DNA of 64,000 bases. Origin: Anaerosacchariphilus polymeriproducens. GTDB taxonomy: Bacteria > Bacillota > Clostridia > Lachnospirales > Lachnospiraceae. Where the stretch lies: assembly GCF_003363435.1 (NCBI RefSeq), contig NZ_QRCT01000028.1, forward strand, positions 1 to 64,000, given 5' to 3'. Each line of letters opens with the position of its first letter. Within the stretch, counting starts at the first letter, position 1. This document shows, piece after piece, positions 54,321 through 62,261 of the stretch. A model generated the notes under the pieces. The model worked only from the letters and a program-made list of their open reading frames with translations. It did no database searches and had not been told where the DNA came from. Position numbers and translations under genes: made by a program.

Positions 54321-55096
54321 TAAAATTAATTGCAAGTGACATAGATGGAACGTTGTTGGAGAAATCAGGAGATTCAATTAGTGAGAGCATGATAGAAATT
54401 GTTAAAGTACTAATTGATAAAGGAATCATATTTGTAGCTGCCAGTGGAAGGCAGTATGATAATCTAAGGCGCTTATTTTCTCCAATAAAGGATCAAATCG
54501 GATATATAGCAGAGAATGGTTCGCAGATTTATTATAAAGAACATTCCATTATGCAGGAGCCTATAGCTCCGGAGGTAGTGAGAGGGATTTTAGAGGATGT
54601 ATATGAGAAAGATGAATGCGAAGTAGTGATGACAGGAAAAAAAGGGACTTATATACAGCCTAAGGGAGAATTTTTCAGACACTATATGGAAGAAGTACTG
54701 AAATACGATCTTCAGATAGTGGATGATATTTTAGCTGTTGAAGATGAAATTCTTAAAATATCGATTCAAGATAAAAATGGAATTGATGAAGCCGCTGTAT
54801 ATTTTAAAGAAAAATGGGGAAAAACATTGTCAGTTGTTACTTCGGGTATTATTTGGATGGATTTGCTCGCTTTTGGGGTTAATAAAGGGAGTGCAATGAG
54901 GGCTTTGCAAGAAAAACTTGATATTAAATCAGAAGAATGTATTGCATTTGGTGATAATTATAATGATGTTGAAATGTTTGAATCAGTTGGGACTAGTTAT
55001 GCAATGAGTAATGCTGAAGAAGATATACGTAATATGTGTAACAAGACAACCAATAGTGTAGAGAATACATTATTAAGTATTTTAGAGGATTTATAA
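54317..55096 (+). CDS. Cof-type HAD-IIB hydrolase
   Basis: The 259-residue enzyme belongs to the Cof/HAD-IIB sugar-phosphate or flavin phosphatase group. It has SDIDGTLLE with Asp8 and Asp10, AASGRQYDNL, the C2 cap in the middle, and GVNKGSAMRALQEKL followed by FGDNYNDVEMFE. Substrates in this group vary (hexose phosphates, FMN, pyridoxal phosphate). It overlaps the preceding HAD gene by ATGA. Confidence 0.92.
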   Translation: MIKLIASDIDGTLLEKSGDSISESMIEIVKVLIDKGIIFVAASGRQYDNLRRLFSPIKDQIGYIAENGSQIYYKEHSIMQEPIAPEVVRGILEDVYEKDECEVVMTGKKGTYIQPKGEFFRHYMEEVLKYDLQIVDDILAVEDEILKISIQDKNGIDEAAVYFKEKWGKTLSVVTSGIIWMDLLAFGVNKGSAMRALQEKLDIKSEECIAFGDNYNDVEMFESVGTSYAMSNAEEDIRNMCNKTTNSVENTLLSILEDL

Positions 55097-55114
55097 TAGC
55101 AGGAGGGTATTTAT

Positions 55115-55378
55115 ATGTATGAGTATGATAATGAGTGTTTAGAAACTTTTTTAAGATTACAATCAAAGTTATTTGATGAAAATGTTGCGAATACATTAGA
55201 AGAGGCAGAAGCGTTTTTAGAAGACTGTCTGGCTGTTGTATGTGATTCTATTCAGGATGTAAAAGCATATTTTGAAGATAGTGGAATGGATGTAGAAGGA
55301 ATGTCTTTAGAAGAATTGGAAGAGGCAGCAGAAGTATTTCCATTGCCAGGAGGAAGATATTTGGTTGTAGAAGCGTAG
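55115..55378 (+). CDS. Small acidic protein of unknown function paired with a FAD oxidoreductase
   Basis: The 87-residue protein is strongly acidic: MYEYDNECLETFLRLQSKLF, then EEAEAFLEDCLAVVCDSIQDV, and it ends ELEEAAEVFPLPGGRYLVVEA. I recall related short proteins carried as glyoxalase in databases, but no glyoxalase motif is visible, so that name is not adopted. It has helical predicted character and two nearby cysteines. AGGAGGG lies before the ATG. It precedes the FAD oxidoreductase by 20 bases. Confidence 0.7.
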   Translation: MYEYDNECLETFLRLQSKLFDENVANTLEEAEAFLEDCLAVVCDSIQDVKAYFEDSGMDVEGMSLEELEEAAEVFPLPGGRYLVVEA

Positions 55379-55398
55379 AGAAAGGAGCTGCAAAATAT

Positions 55399-56796
55399 AT
55401 GAAGAGAAAAAACTATGATGTTATTATTATTGGTGCAGGCCCATCAGGTATATTTTGTGCATATGAACTAATCAGAAAAAAATCGGATATTAAAATTCTA
55501 ATGTTGGAAAAGGGCAGAAGAATTGAAGAACGTCAATGTCCGAAAAGAATTACACAAAAGTGTGTTGGATGTCAGCCATGTTCGATTACTACCGGATTTG
55601 CAGGAGCAGGGGCGTTTTCAGATGGAAAATTGTCACTGTCACCGGATGTGGGAGGGAACTTACCTGATATTTTGGGATATGAAGAGTCATTAGAGCTGAT
55701 TAATGTATCGGACCAAATATATTTGGATTTTGGTGCAGACGAAAAAGTATATGGTGTTGATAAACAGGATGAAATTCGTGAGATAAGACGAAAAGCAATT
55801 AATGCAAATCTGAAATTAATCGAGTGTCCTATACGCCATCTTGGAACCGAAGAAGGCTATAAGATATATAGCAAACTTCAACAACATTTGTTAGATAAAG
55901 GTGTTGAGATTCAATTTAGGACTATGGTAAAGGAACTGTTATCTGAAGAGAATACAGTCAAAGGTGTTGTGACAGATAGTGACGAGACTTATTATGCAGA
56001 CGAAATAGTAGCTGCAGTCGGTCGTGAAGGGGCGGATTGGTTCAGTCATATTTGTCAGGATAATAAAATTGAAACAAAAGTCGGAACGGTGGATATTGGA
56101 GTCCGTGTAGAAGTCAGAGATGAGATAATGGATTTTTTGAATAAAAATCTATATGAAGCCAAATTAGTATATCATACACCAACATTTGATGACAAAGTAA
56201 GGACTTTCTGCACCAATCCTTCCGGTGAAGTTGCAACAGAATATTATGAAAATGGTCTGGCGGTCGTAAATGGTCATGCATATAAGGCAGATGAATATAA
56301 AACAAATAACACGAACTTTGCATTATTAGTTTCAAAAAACTTCACCAAACCATTTCGAACACCAATTGAATATGGGAAACAAATTGCACAGTTAAGCAAT
56401 ATGTTATGTGACGGTAGGATTTTAGTTCAAACCTTTGGTGATTTCCGTAGGGGAAGAAGAACAACGGAAGAAAGGTTATGTAGAAATAATTTGATCCCAA
56501 CTTTAAAAGATGCGGTTCCTGGAGATCTTTCGCTGGTATTTCCTCATAGAATTATGGTGGATATTGAAGAGATGATTATGGCTCTTGATAAAGTAACGCC
56601 CGGAATTGCAAGTGATGAAACACTTTTATATGGAGTAGAGGTGAAATTTTACTCTAATAAAGTTGTAATCAATAAAGATTTTGAAACAAGTATGAAAGGA
56701 TTAAGAGCAATTGGGGATGGCGCATCTGTTACAAGAGGTCTACAACAAGCTTCGGCTAATGGAATAAGTGTAGCAAGAAGTATTTTGGGAGAGTAA
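55399..56796 (+). CDS. NAD(P)/FAD-dependent oxidoreductase (COG2509)
   Basis: The 465-residue flavoprotein has the dinucleotide-binding IIGAGPSGIFCAYEL at about 10-24. A Cys-rich stretch RITQKCVGCQPCSITTG follows at about 49-65, and the GAGAFSDGKLSLS motif is typical of the COG2509 dehydrogenase group. A C-terminal GDGASVTRGLQQASANG closes the FAD site. The CVGCQPC motif suggests a redox or metal site. Its reaction is unknown. AAAGGAG lies before the ATG. Confidence 0.9.
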   Translation: MKRKNYDVIIIGAGPSGIFCAYELIRKKSDIKILMLEKGRRIEERQCPKRITQKCVGCQPCSITTGFAGAGAFSDGKLSLSPDVGGNLPDILGYEESLELINVSDQIYLDFGADEKVYGVDKQDEIREIRRKAINANLKLIECPIRHLGTEEGYKIYSKLQQHLLDKGVEIQFRTMVKELLSEENTVKGVVTDSDETYYADEIVAAVGREGADWFSHICQDNKIETKVGTVDIGVRVEVRDEIMDFLNKNLYEAKLVYHTPTFDDKVRTFCTNPSGEVATEYYENGLAVVNGHAYKADEYKTNNTNFALLVSKNFTKPFRTPIEYGKQIAQLSNMLCDGRILVQTFGDFRRGRRTTEERLCRNNLIPTLKDAVPGDLSLVFPHRIMVDIEEMIMALDKVTPGIASDETLLYGVEVKFYSNKVVINKDFETSMKGLRAIGDGASVTRGLQQASANGISVARSILGE

Positions 56797-56810
56797 AAAG
56801 GAGTTAACAA

Positions 56811-57836
56811 ATGAGAAAAACAGGTAAGTATTTTTTGCGATTACTTATTCTGGTTATGTTAATTATTATAGTAAGTTTAATTGGCTGCAGTATAGGGAAA
56901 ACAAAATTTGTATTTACAACTGGATTGGGAAAAGATGATGTTTTTAAAATCGGTAATAAAGTATGTACTTACTCGGAAGCAATGGTTTTATTAACAAATG
57001 CCAAGAATCATTATGATTCCATGTTTGAAACTGATTTATGGCATGAAGAGTTTAAAGGCCGTACATTAGAAGATTATGTAAAGGAAGAAACGATTAACAA
57101 ATTATCTCGGATTAAATGTATGGACTTGCTGGCGGAAAAAAAGAAAATAAGTTTGGACCAGACAGAGCTTAAAAGAGCAGAAAAAGCAGCGGAATTTTAT
57201 TATAAATCTTTACAGAAAGAAGAAATTGCTTACATGAATGTTAATGAGAAGACATTGGTCGATTTATATAAGCAATATGCATTAGCAGTAAAAGCGTATA
57301 ATAAAATAACAGAAGACGTTCAACAAGAGGTCAGTGATGATGAAGCTCGTATTGTTACGGTTCAGCAGGTTTTTGTAAAAGCTACGGATAAGAATAAAGA
57401 AACAGCCAGATCGGAAGCAGAGAATATTTTAGAAAGAGCTAAAAGTGGAGAAGATTTCAATGTGCTGATGGATTTGAATCCAAAGGGGATACAGGGGAAC
57501 CTTACTTTTGGCAGAGGTGACATGCCTGATACATATGTAAAAGAAGCTTTTGAATTGGAAGATGGACAGATTAGTGATGTAATCGAAACAGAAGATGGTT
57601 ATTTTGTGATCAAATGCGTTTGTCATTTAGAGAGGACTCTTACAGATGCCAATAAGGCAAAGATTTCTAAGGAACGGAAAGAAACAGCTTTCCATGAAGA
57701 ATATGATAATTTCATCAAAGAACTGTCTACAGAATTTAACAATAAATTATGGGATAAGGTGACATTAGTGAAAGATGCTAAAATTGTAACTACAAGTTTT
57801 TTTGATGTATATAATGAGTATTATAATAATAACTGA
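56811..57836 (+). CDS. PpiC-type peptidylprolyl isomerase lipoprotein (PrsA/SurA-like)
   Basis: The 341-residue protein has a lipoprotein signal with Cys26 (LIGCS), an N-terminal SurA-like helical chaperone part (about 45-170) and a parvulin domain at about 180-275 with TVQQVFVKATD and GNLTFGRGDMPDTYVKEAF. It should aid folding of exported proteins outside the membrane. It sits between the oxidoreductase and a membrane-anchored deacetylase (11 bases after the stop), which suggests a shared envelope role. Confidence 0.88.
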   Translation: MRKTGKYFLRLLILVMLIIIVSLIGCSIGKTKFVFTTGLGKDDVFKIGNKVCTYSEAMVLLTNAKNHYDSMFETDLWHEEFKGRTLEDYVKEETINKLSRIKCMDLLAEKKKISLDQTELKRAEKAAEFYYKSLQKEEIAYMNVNEKTLVDLYKQYALAVKAYNKITEDVQQEVSDDEARIVTVQQVFVKATDKNKETARSEAENILERAKSGEDFNVLMDLNPKGIQGNLTFGRGDMPDTYVKEAFELEDGQISDVIETEDGYFVIKCVCHLERTLTDANKAKISKERKETAFHEEYDNFIKELSTEFNNKLWDKVTLVKDAKIVTTSFFDVYNEYYNNN

Positions 57837-57847
57837 GGAGGATTAAA

Positions 57848-59266
57848 ATGTTGAATGATTCAAGAAACCAAAGAAGAAAAAATAGAAACAAACAGTTAAT
57901 AAAATCTATAGCTATGATATGTGTATTAGGAATTGTTATTATAGCAGGTCTGGTAGGAATTGGTTATGGACTTTATAAAGGCGTTAAAAAGAATGAATCT
58001 TATCAAACGCGAGAAAATGCTATGAAAGAAGATTCTAATAAAAAAGGTGCGAAAGAAAAAGAGATCACTCCTGAACAAAAGGAAGAACTAGAAAAACAGA
58101 AGCGTGAGGAGTTACTTGCTCAAGCGAATAAAACAGCAGCAGGTTACGATTATGATAAAGCGATTGAAATGATCAAAGGATATGCAGATTATAGTAAATA
58201 TGCAGAATTAACTGCAGCAATATCAAGTTATGAAGAAACGAAGAAAACGATGGTGAAATATGATGCAGTAGATACCATAACACATATTTTCTTTCATTCT
58301 TTGATCGTAGATACGAAAAAAGCATTTGATGGTGATGATAAAGAAAAAGGTTATAATCAGGTCATGACTACAGTAGATGAATTTAATAAAATTTTGCAGC
58401 AAATGTATGATAAAGGATATGTTTTAGTAAGTATTCATGATATGGCTGTGAAAAAAGCGAATGGGGAAGGAAAAGAAGTATTTACTCCTGGTGAAATTTA
58501 TCTGCCGGAAGGGAAAAAACCTTTTGTTTTGTCACAGGATGACGTATGTTATTATGAATATATGGAAGGAGATGGATTTGCCTCTAAAATTATTATTGAT
58601 AAGAATGGCCGTCCAACCTGTGAATACATAAAAGATGATGGAACTGTAGTAACAGGTGATTATGATTTGGTACCGATAATTGAGAGTTTTATTGAGAAAC
58701 ACCCTGATTTTTCATATCGTGGTGCAAGAGGAATTCTTGCAGTAACAGGTTATAATGGTGTATTTGGTTATCGTACTGACCCGGATTATGCATCCAATCC
58801 TACGTATCAAAAAGACTGTGAAGATGCCAAAAAAGTAGCCCAAGGTTTGAAAGATGCCGGTTGGGAAATTGCTAGCCATAGCTATGGACATAGAAGTTAT
58901 CAGGCGATAGATATGGATAAATTCAAAAAGGATGTTGATAAATGGGAAGATACGGTTCAACCTATAGTAGGAGACACAGATATTTTGATTTATCCTTTTG
59001 GAGCAGATGTCGGATCTTGGAAAGGTTATGAAGGAGAACGTTACGAATATTTGAAAAATGCCGGTTTTAATTACTTCTGTAACGTAGATTCTTCTAAATA
59101 CTGGGTACAAATTAAAGATGATTATGTAAGACAAGGGCGTAGAAATATAGATGGTGTACGGATGTATTACGATATGATTGATGATTCTATTGATCAATTA
59201 TCTGATATCATTGATGTGAAATCAGTCTTTGATCCAGCAAGACCAACACCTGTAGATAAAATGTAG
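57848..59266 (+). CDS. Membrane-anchored polysaccharide deacetylase-like protein
   Basis: The 472-residue protein has a short basic N-terminus, one membrane helix at about 18-42 and a Lys/Glu-rich stalk to about 95. A large domain with polysaccharide deacetylase features follows. LVSIHDMA, then LSQDDVCYY in the place of FDDG, AVTGYNGVFGYRT, and ASHSYGHRSY as the His pair, then YPFGAD. The altered first motif (QDD) leaves the catalytic Asp probably intact but differs from typical NodB enzymes. Its target is likely peptidoglycan or another extracellular glycan. GAGGAGG lies before the ATG and a strong terminator follows. Confidence 0.85.
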   Translation: MLNDSRNQRRKNRNKQLIKSIAMICVLGIVIIAGLVGIGYGLYKGVKKNESYQTRENAMKEDSNKKGAKEKEITPEQKEELEKQKREELLAQANKTAAGYDYDKAIEMIKGYADYSKYAELTAAISSYEETKKTMVKYDAVDTITHIFFHSLIVDTKKAFDGDDKEKGYNQVMTTVDEFNKILQQMYDKGYVLVSIHDMAVKKANGEGKEVFTPGEIYLPEGKKPFVLSQDDVCYYEYMEGDGFASKIIIDKNGRPTCEYIKDDGTVVTGDYDLVPIIESFIEKHPDFSYRGARGILAVTGYNGVFGYRTDPDYASNPTYQKDCEDAKKVAQGLKDAGWEIASHSYGHRSYQAIDMDKFKKDVDKWEDTVQPIVGDTDILIYPFGADVGSWKGYEGERYEYLKNAGFNYFCNVDSSKYWVQIKDDYVRQGRRNIDGVRMYYDMIDDSIDQLSDIIDVKSVFDPARPTPVDKM

Positions 59267-59289
59267 ATGCTTAATATAAGAATTCATAT

Positions 59290-59325
59290 ACAGTTAGAGA
59301 TGAAAATTCTCTAACTGTTTTTTTG
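59290..59325 (+). terminator. Terminator after the deacetylase gene
   Basis: ACAGTTAGAGA (59290-59300) pairs exactly with TCTCTAACTGT (59308-59318), followed by T. Confidence 0.9.
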
Positions 59326-59346
59326 TGTAAATATTAAAGAAATAGA

Positions 59347-59376
59347 TAAATATTTTCTTTAAAGAGTGGAATACTA
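59347..59376 (+). promoter_or_regulatory. Possible forespore sigma (F/G-type) promoter of the spoVA cluster
   Basis: GAATACTA (59369-59376) resembles the CATACTA-type -10 of forespore sigma factors, with TAAATA (59347-59352) about 16 bases upstream as a loose -35. spoVA operons are sigma-G dependent in Bacillus; the match here is weak. Confidence 0.35.
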
Positions 59377-59400
59377 TGAAATGAAAGTGAGGGAATTATT

Positions 59401-59583
59401 ATGAGTAAAACTAAGATAAGATTATATTTATTTACATTAGTTATTGCTGCGGTCATGATTGGAGCCGTCTATTATATGAATTATTTAAATAAAGATAAAA
59501 AAATAACAGAAGGAACTTTGGTAGAAAACTGTATGGAGGAGAAAAGTGGCTGGAGAAATATTATATATCAAGATCGAACGTAG
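59401..59583 (+). CDS. Small membrane protein leading the spoVA cluster
   Basis: A 60-residue protein with one clear membrane helix at about 7-26 (LYLFTLVIAAVMIGAVYYM) and a short polar tail (EGTLVENCMEEKSGW). AAGTGAGGG lies about 8 bases before the ATG. Its end overlaps the spoVAA start by 38 bases, so the two are likely coupled. I do not recognise a family. It may be a clade-specific spoVA companion, or only a leader for spoVAA. Confidence 0.55.
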   Translation: MSKTKIRLYLFTLVIAAVMIGAVYYMNYLNKDKKITEGTLVENCMEEKSGWRNIIYQDRT

Positions 59584-60175
59584 AGTAAGAGTAGAATCTA
59601 AAGAAGTAAACCTAGGTGATATTGCATCATTAGAATGCAAAAATAAAAATATTTTAAATCGCTTAAAAACATTAAAAGTGCTGCAGCTGGATACGAATAA
59701 AACAAGACAAGAAGTAGTATCTATCATGAAAGTTATTTCTTTAATCCATAAAGTAGTTCCTGATCTTCAAGTAGAGAATCAGGGAGAGAAAGATTTTATT
59801 CTTTATTACGGAGAACAAAATCAAAAAAATGAGATTAAGAAGTGGTTAAAAACGATTTTTATTACTTTGATTGTTTTCTTTGGCGCTATGTTTACTATTA
59901 TGACATTTCATAATGATGTTAATTTAACTGGTGTATTCAAAAACATTTATTTTTTGGTAATGAATAAAAAGCCAGATGGTTTTTCTGTTTTAGAAATTAG
60001 CTATTCGATTGGTTTAGCAGTTGGAATTATTGTATTTTTTAACCATTTGGGTGGTAAATTTCTGACAAGTGATCCGACTCCTATGCAAGTAGAAATGAAA
60101 ACTTATGAAGAAGAAGTAGACAAAACAATTATAGAAGAAAAAAATAGAAAAGGAATTGATATCGATGTGGATTAA
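59546..60175 (+). CDS. spoVAA: Stage V sporulation protein AA
   Basis: The 209-residue protein matches SpoVAA. It has an N-terminal soluble part with IYIKIERRVRVE-like beta strands (LYIKIERRVRV at about 6-16) and GDIASLEC, and two C-terminal membrane helices at about 103-122 and 153-172. SpoVA proteins form the dipicolinic acid channel of the spore inner membrane. The start is GTG 59546 behind TGGAGGA. It overlaps the small upstream gene, and the spoVAB start lies inside its end. Confidence 0.85.
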   Translation: MAGEILYIKIERRVRVESKEVNLGDIASLECKNKNILNRLKTLKVLQLDTNKTRQEVVSIMKVISLIHKVVPDLQVENQGEKDFILYYGEQNQKNEIKKWLKTIFITLIVFFGAMFTIMTFHNDVNLTGVFKNIYFLVMNKKPDGFSVLEISYSIGLAVGIIVFFNHLGGKFLTSDPTPMQVEMKTYEEEVDKTIIEEKNRKGIDIDVD

Positions 60176-60596
60176 GCAGATATTTTTATGCTTTTTGGGA
60201 TTGGCTTATGGTGGTGTTATTTCAGGAGCTGTATTTGCATTTGTTGTATCAATTGGTGTGATACAGCGTTTGGTCCAAAAAACAAAAACAGCTGGAAATG
60301 TTCTTCTTTATGAAGATGCCATTTTATTAGGAGGAGTTATCGGTACCATTATCTCTATATTCCAAGTTCCGTTACATCAATATTTATTTGGTGTAGGGTG
60401 GATATTACTATTGCTTTTCGGTTTATTTTCAGGAATTTATGTTGGGTGTTTAGCGATATCTCTTGTAGAGGTAATCAATACGATACCAATCATTACACGA
60501 CGTATTAAAATGAAACATGGTATCAGATGGATGTTACTAGGTATTGCTTTAGGAAAAATGATAGGTTCTTTGATTTATTTTTATAAAGGATGGTAA
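60165..60596 (+). CDS. spoVAB: Stage V sporulation protein AB
   Basis: The 143-residue protein has four to five membrane helices and the SpoVAB pattern: FLGLAYGGVISGAVFAFVVS at about 9-28 and LVEVINTIPIITRRIKM at about 100-116. It acts in the spore inner-membrane dipicolinate channel. I start at ATG 60165, with AAAAGGA about 11 bases upstream; a TTG at 60156 is in frame but too close to that site. It overlaps spoVAA by 11 bases. Confidence 0.85.
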   Translation: MWIKQIFLCFLGLAYGGVISGAVFAFVVSIGVIQRLVQKTKTAGNVLLYEDAILLGGVIGTIISIFQVPLHQYLFGVGWILLLLFGLFSGIYVGCLAISLVEVINTIPIITRRIKMKHGIRWMLLGIALGKMIGSLIYFYKGW

Positions 60597-60628
60597 AACA
60601 AAAAATTAAAAAGAAAGAAGGAATATCT

Positions 60629-61099
60629 ATGGATGAAGCTACGAAAAATCAACAAAAAAAATACAACGAGTATGTCAAAGCGGTAACACCGACACATAGT
60701 TTATTTAGAAATATGTTACAAGCTTTTTTGGTAGGCGGACTAATTTGTGCAGCAGGTCAGGGGATTTTGAATTATTGTCAGAGCCTAGGACTTAATAAAG
60801 ATATAGCAGGTGGTTGGACAAGTTTAATTCTGATTTTATGTAGTGTCTTACTTACAGGGTTTAATTTGTATCCGAGCATTGCCAAATTTGCAGGAGCTGG
60901 TGCTTTAGTTCCAATAACAGGTTTTGCCAACTCAATAGCAGCACCTGCGATTGAATTTAAAAAAGAAGGTCAGGTATTTGGTATTGGAAGTAAAATTTTT
61001 ACGATTGCCGGACCGGTCATTCTATTTGGTATTTTTACTTCATGGATAGTGGGGCTTATTTATTTTTTATTAGGTATTGCAGGAGCCGTCAGTCTTTAA
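60629..61099 (+). CDS. spoVAC: Stage V sporulation protein AC
   Basis: The 156-residue protein has YNEYVKAVTPTHSLFRNMLQ at about 12-31 and the hydrophobic SpoVAC core ending with GIAGAVSL. SpoVAC forms a mechanosensitive channel used for dipicolinate passage. I choose ATG 60629 behind AAGAAGGA rather than the longer in-frame ATG 60590, which overlaps the spoVAB stop and lacks a proper site. Confidence 0.93.
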   Translation: MDEATKNQQKKYNEYVKAVTPTHSLFRNMLQAFLVGGLICAAGQGILNYCQSLGLNKDIAGGWTSLILILCSVLLTGFNLYPSIAKFAGAGALVPITGFANSIAAPAIEFKKEGQVFGIGSKIFTIAGPVILFGIFTSWIVGLIYFLLGIAGAVSL

Positions 61100-61145
61100 A
61101 CTTGAATAAATCTAATGGTAAAATAGTAGAAAAGGAGATAAAAGT

Positions 61146-62156
61146 ATGTCACAAACGAAAGGTCAAAGCAGTATTCAATTTGCAGAGGCTCCTTATATAA
61201 TTGAATCATCATCGATTGTAGGGCAAAAGGAAGGAGAAGGGCCGCTTGGGAAATTGTTCGACTCTGTAGAGCAAGATCCTATGTTACAAAAGAAAACATG
61301 GGAAGAAGCTGAAAGTGAACTACAAAGAAAGGCAGTACAGAAAGCAATAGATAAATCAAATTTGACGCAGCAGGATCTAAGATATTTGTTTGCAGGAGAC
61401 CTGTTGGGTCAGTCAATCGCATCATCGTTTGGTCTTATGCAATTTCAGATTCCTTTATTTGGTCTATATGGAGCGTGTTCGACGGCAGGAGAATCCCTAT
61501 GTGTTGCAGCCATGACAGTAGCGGCAGGATATGCGGATAATGCAGTTGCAGTTACTTCCAGTCATTTTGCAAGTGCTGAAAAGCAATTCCGTTACCCGTT
61601 AGAATATGCAAATCAAAGACCGTTGTCAGCAAACTGGACAGTAACCGGAAGTGGTGCCTTTATTTTGGGAACGAAAAGGAGTAAAGCAAGAATTACAGGA
61701 ATAACTCCCGGTAAAATCGTAGATTATGGTATAAAAGATTCTTTTAATATGGGCGCAGCAATGGCTCCGGCCGCTTGTGATACGATCTATCAGAATTTTA
61801 TGGATTTTAATCGTTCAGACAAAGATTATGATAAAATAATTACAGGTGATTTAGGACTGATAGGAAGCAAGATATTAATTGATCTGTTGAAGGAAAAAGG
61901 CTTTGATATTAGTCAGATTCATATGGACTGCGGTGTGGAAATATATGATGGGGATAATCAAGATACTCATGCAGGTGGCAGTGGATGTGGCTGTTCGGCA
62001 GTTACATTATCAGCTTATATATTACCTAAAATTCATAAGGGTGAGTGGAAAAAAATTCTTTTCCTTCCTACCGGAGCTTTATTATCAACCGTTAGTTTCA
62101 ACGAAGGGCAAAGTGTTCCGGGTATTGCACATGGAGTCGTAATTGAACATTGCTAA
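61146..62156 (+). CDS. spoVAD: Stage V sporulation protein AD
   Basis: The 336-residue protein is a thiolase-fold SpoVAD, which binds dipicolinic acid. It has FAEAPYIIESSSIVG at about 11-25, the GACSTAGESL elbow (Cys near 113) and HAGGSGCGCSAVTLS at about 275-289. GAGAT precedes the ATG after AAAGG. In Bacillus and Clostridium a spoVAE gene follows; here the next gene is pyrC. Confidence 0.95.
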   Translation: MSQTKGQSSIQFAEAPYIIESSSIVGQKEGEGPLGKLFDSVEQDPMLQKKTWEEAESELQRKAVQKAIDKSNLTQQDLRYLFAGDLLGQSIASSFGLMQFQIPLFGLYGACSTAGESLCVAAMTVAAGYADNAVAVTSSHFASAEKQFRYPLEYANQRPLSANWTVTGSGAFILGTKRSKARITGITPGKIVDYGIKDSFNMGAAMAPAACDTIYQNFMDFNRSDKDYDKIITGDLGLIGSKILIDLLKEKGFDISQIHMDCGVEIYDGDNQDTHAGGSGCGCSAVTLSAYILPKIHKGEWKKILFLPTGALLSTVSFNEGQSVPGIAHGVVIEHC

Positions 62157-62184
62157 ATATTTGGAAACAATTTTATAGTATTGG

Positions 62185-62213
62185 TTGATAGCCTACTTTT
62201 TGTATGGTAAAAT
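62185..62213 (+). promoter_or_regulatory. Sigma-A promoter of pyrC
   Basis: TTGATA (62185-62190) and TAAAAT (62208-62213) are 17 bases apart. No PyrR attenuator structure is evident in the ~45-base leader. Confidence 0.6.
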
Positions 62214-62261
62214 AAGTAAGAACTATAAAATATCATAGCAGACAGGTTGAAAGGAATAAAA

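Noticed and set aside
58712-59197. Reverse-strand frame of 161 residues
   Set aside because: It lies entirely inside the deacetylase gene, has no ribosome site or recognised motif, and is best explained as a shadow.
62157-62261. PyrR-type attenuator before pyrC
   Set aside because: The leader is short and I found no terminator/antiterminator pair or PyrR binding-loop pattern.
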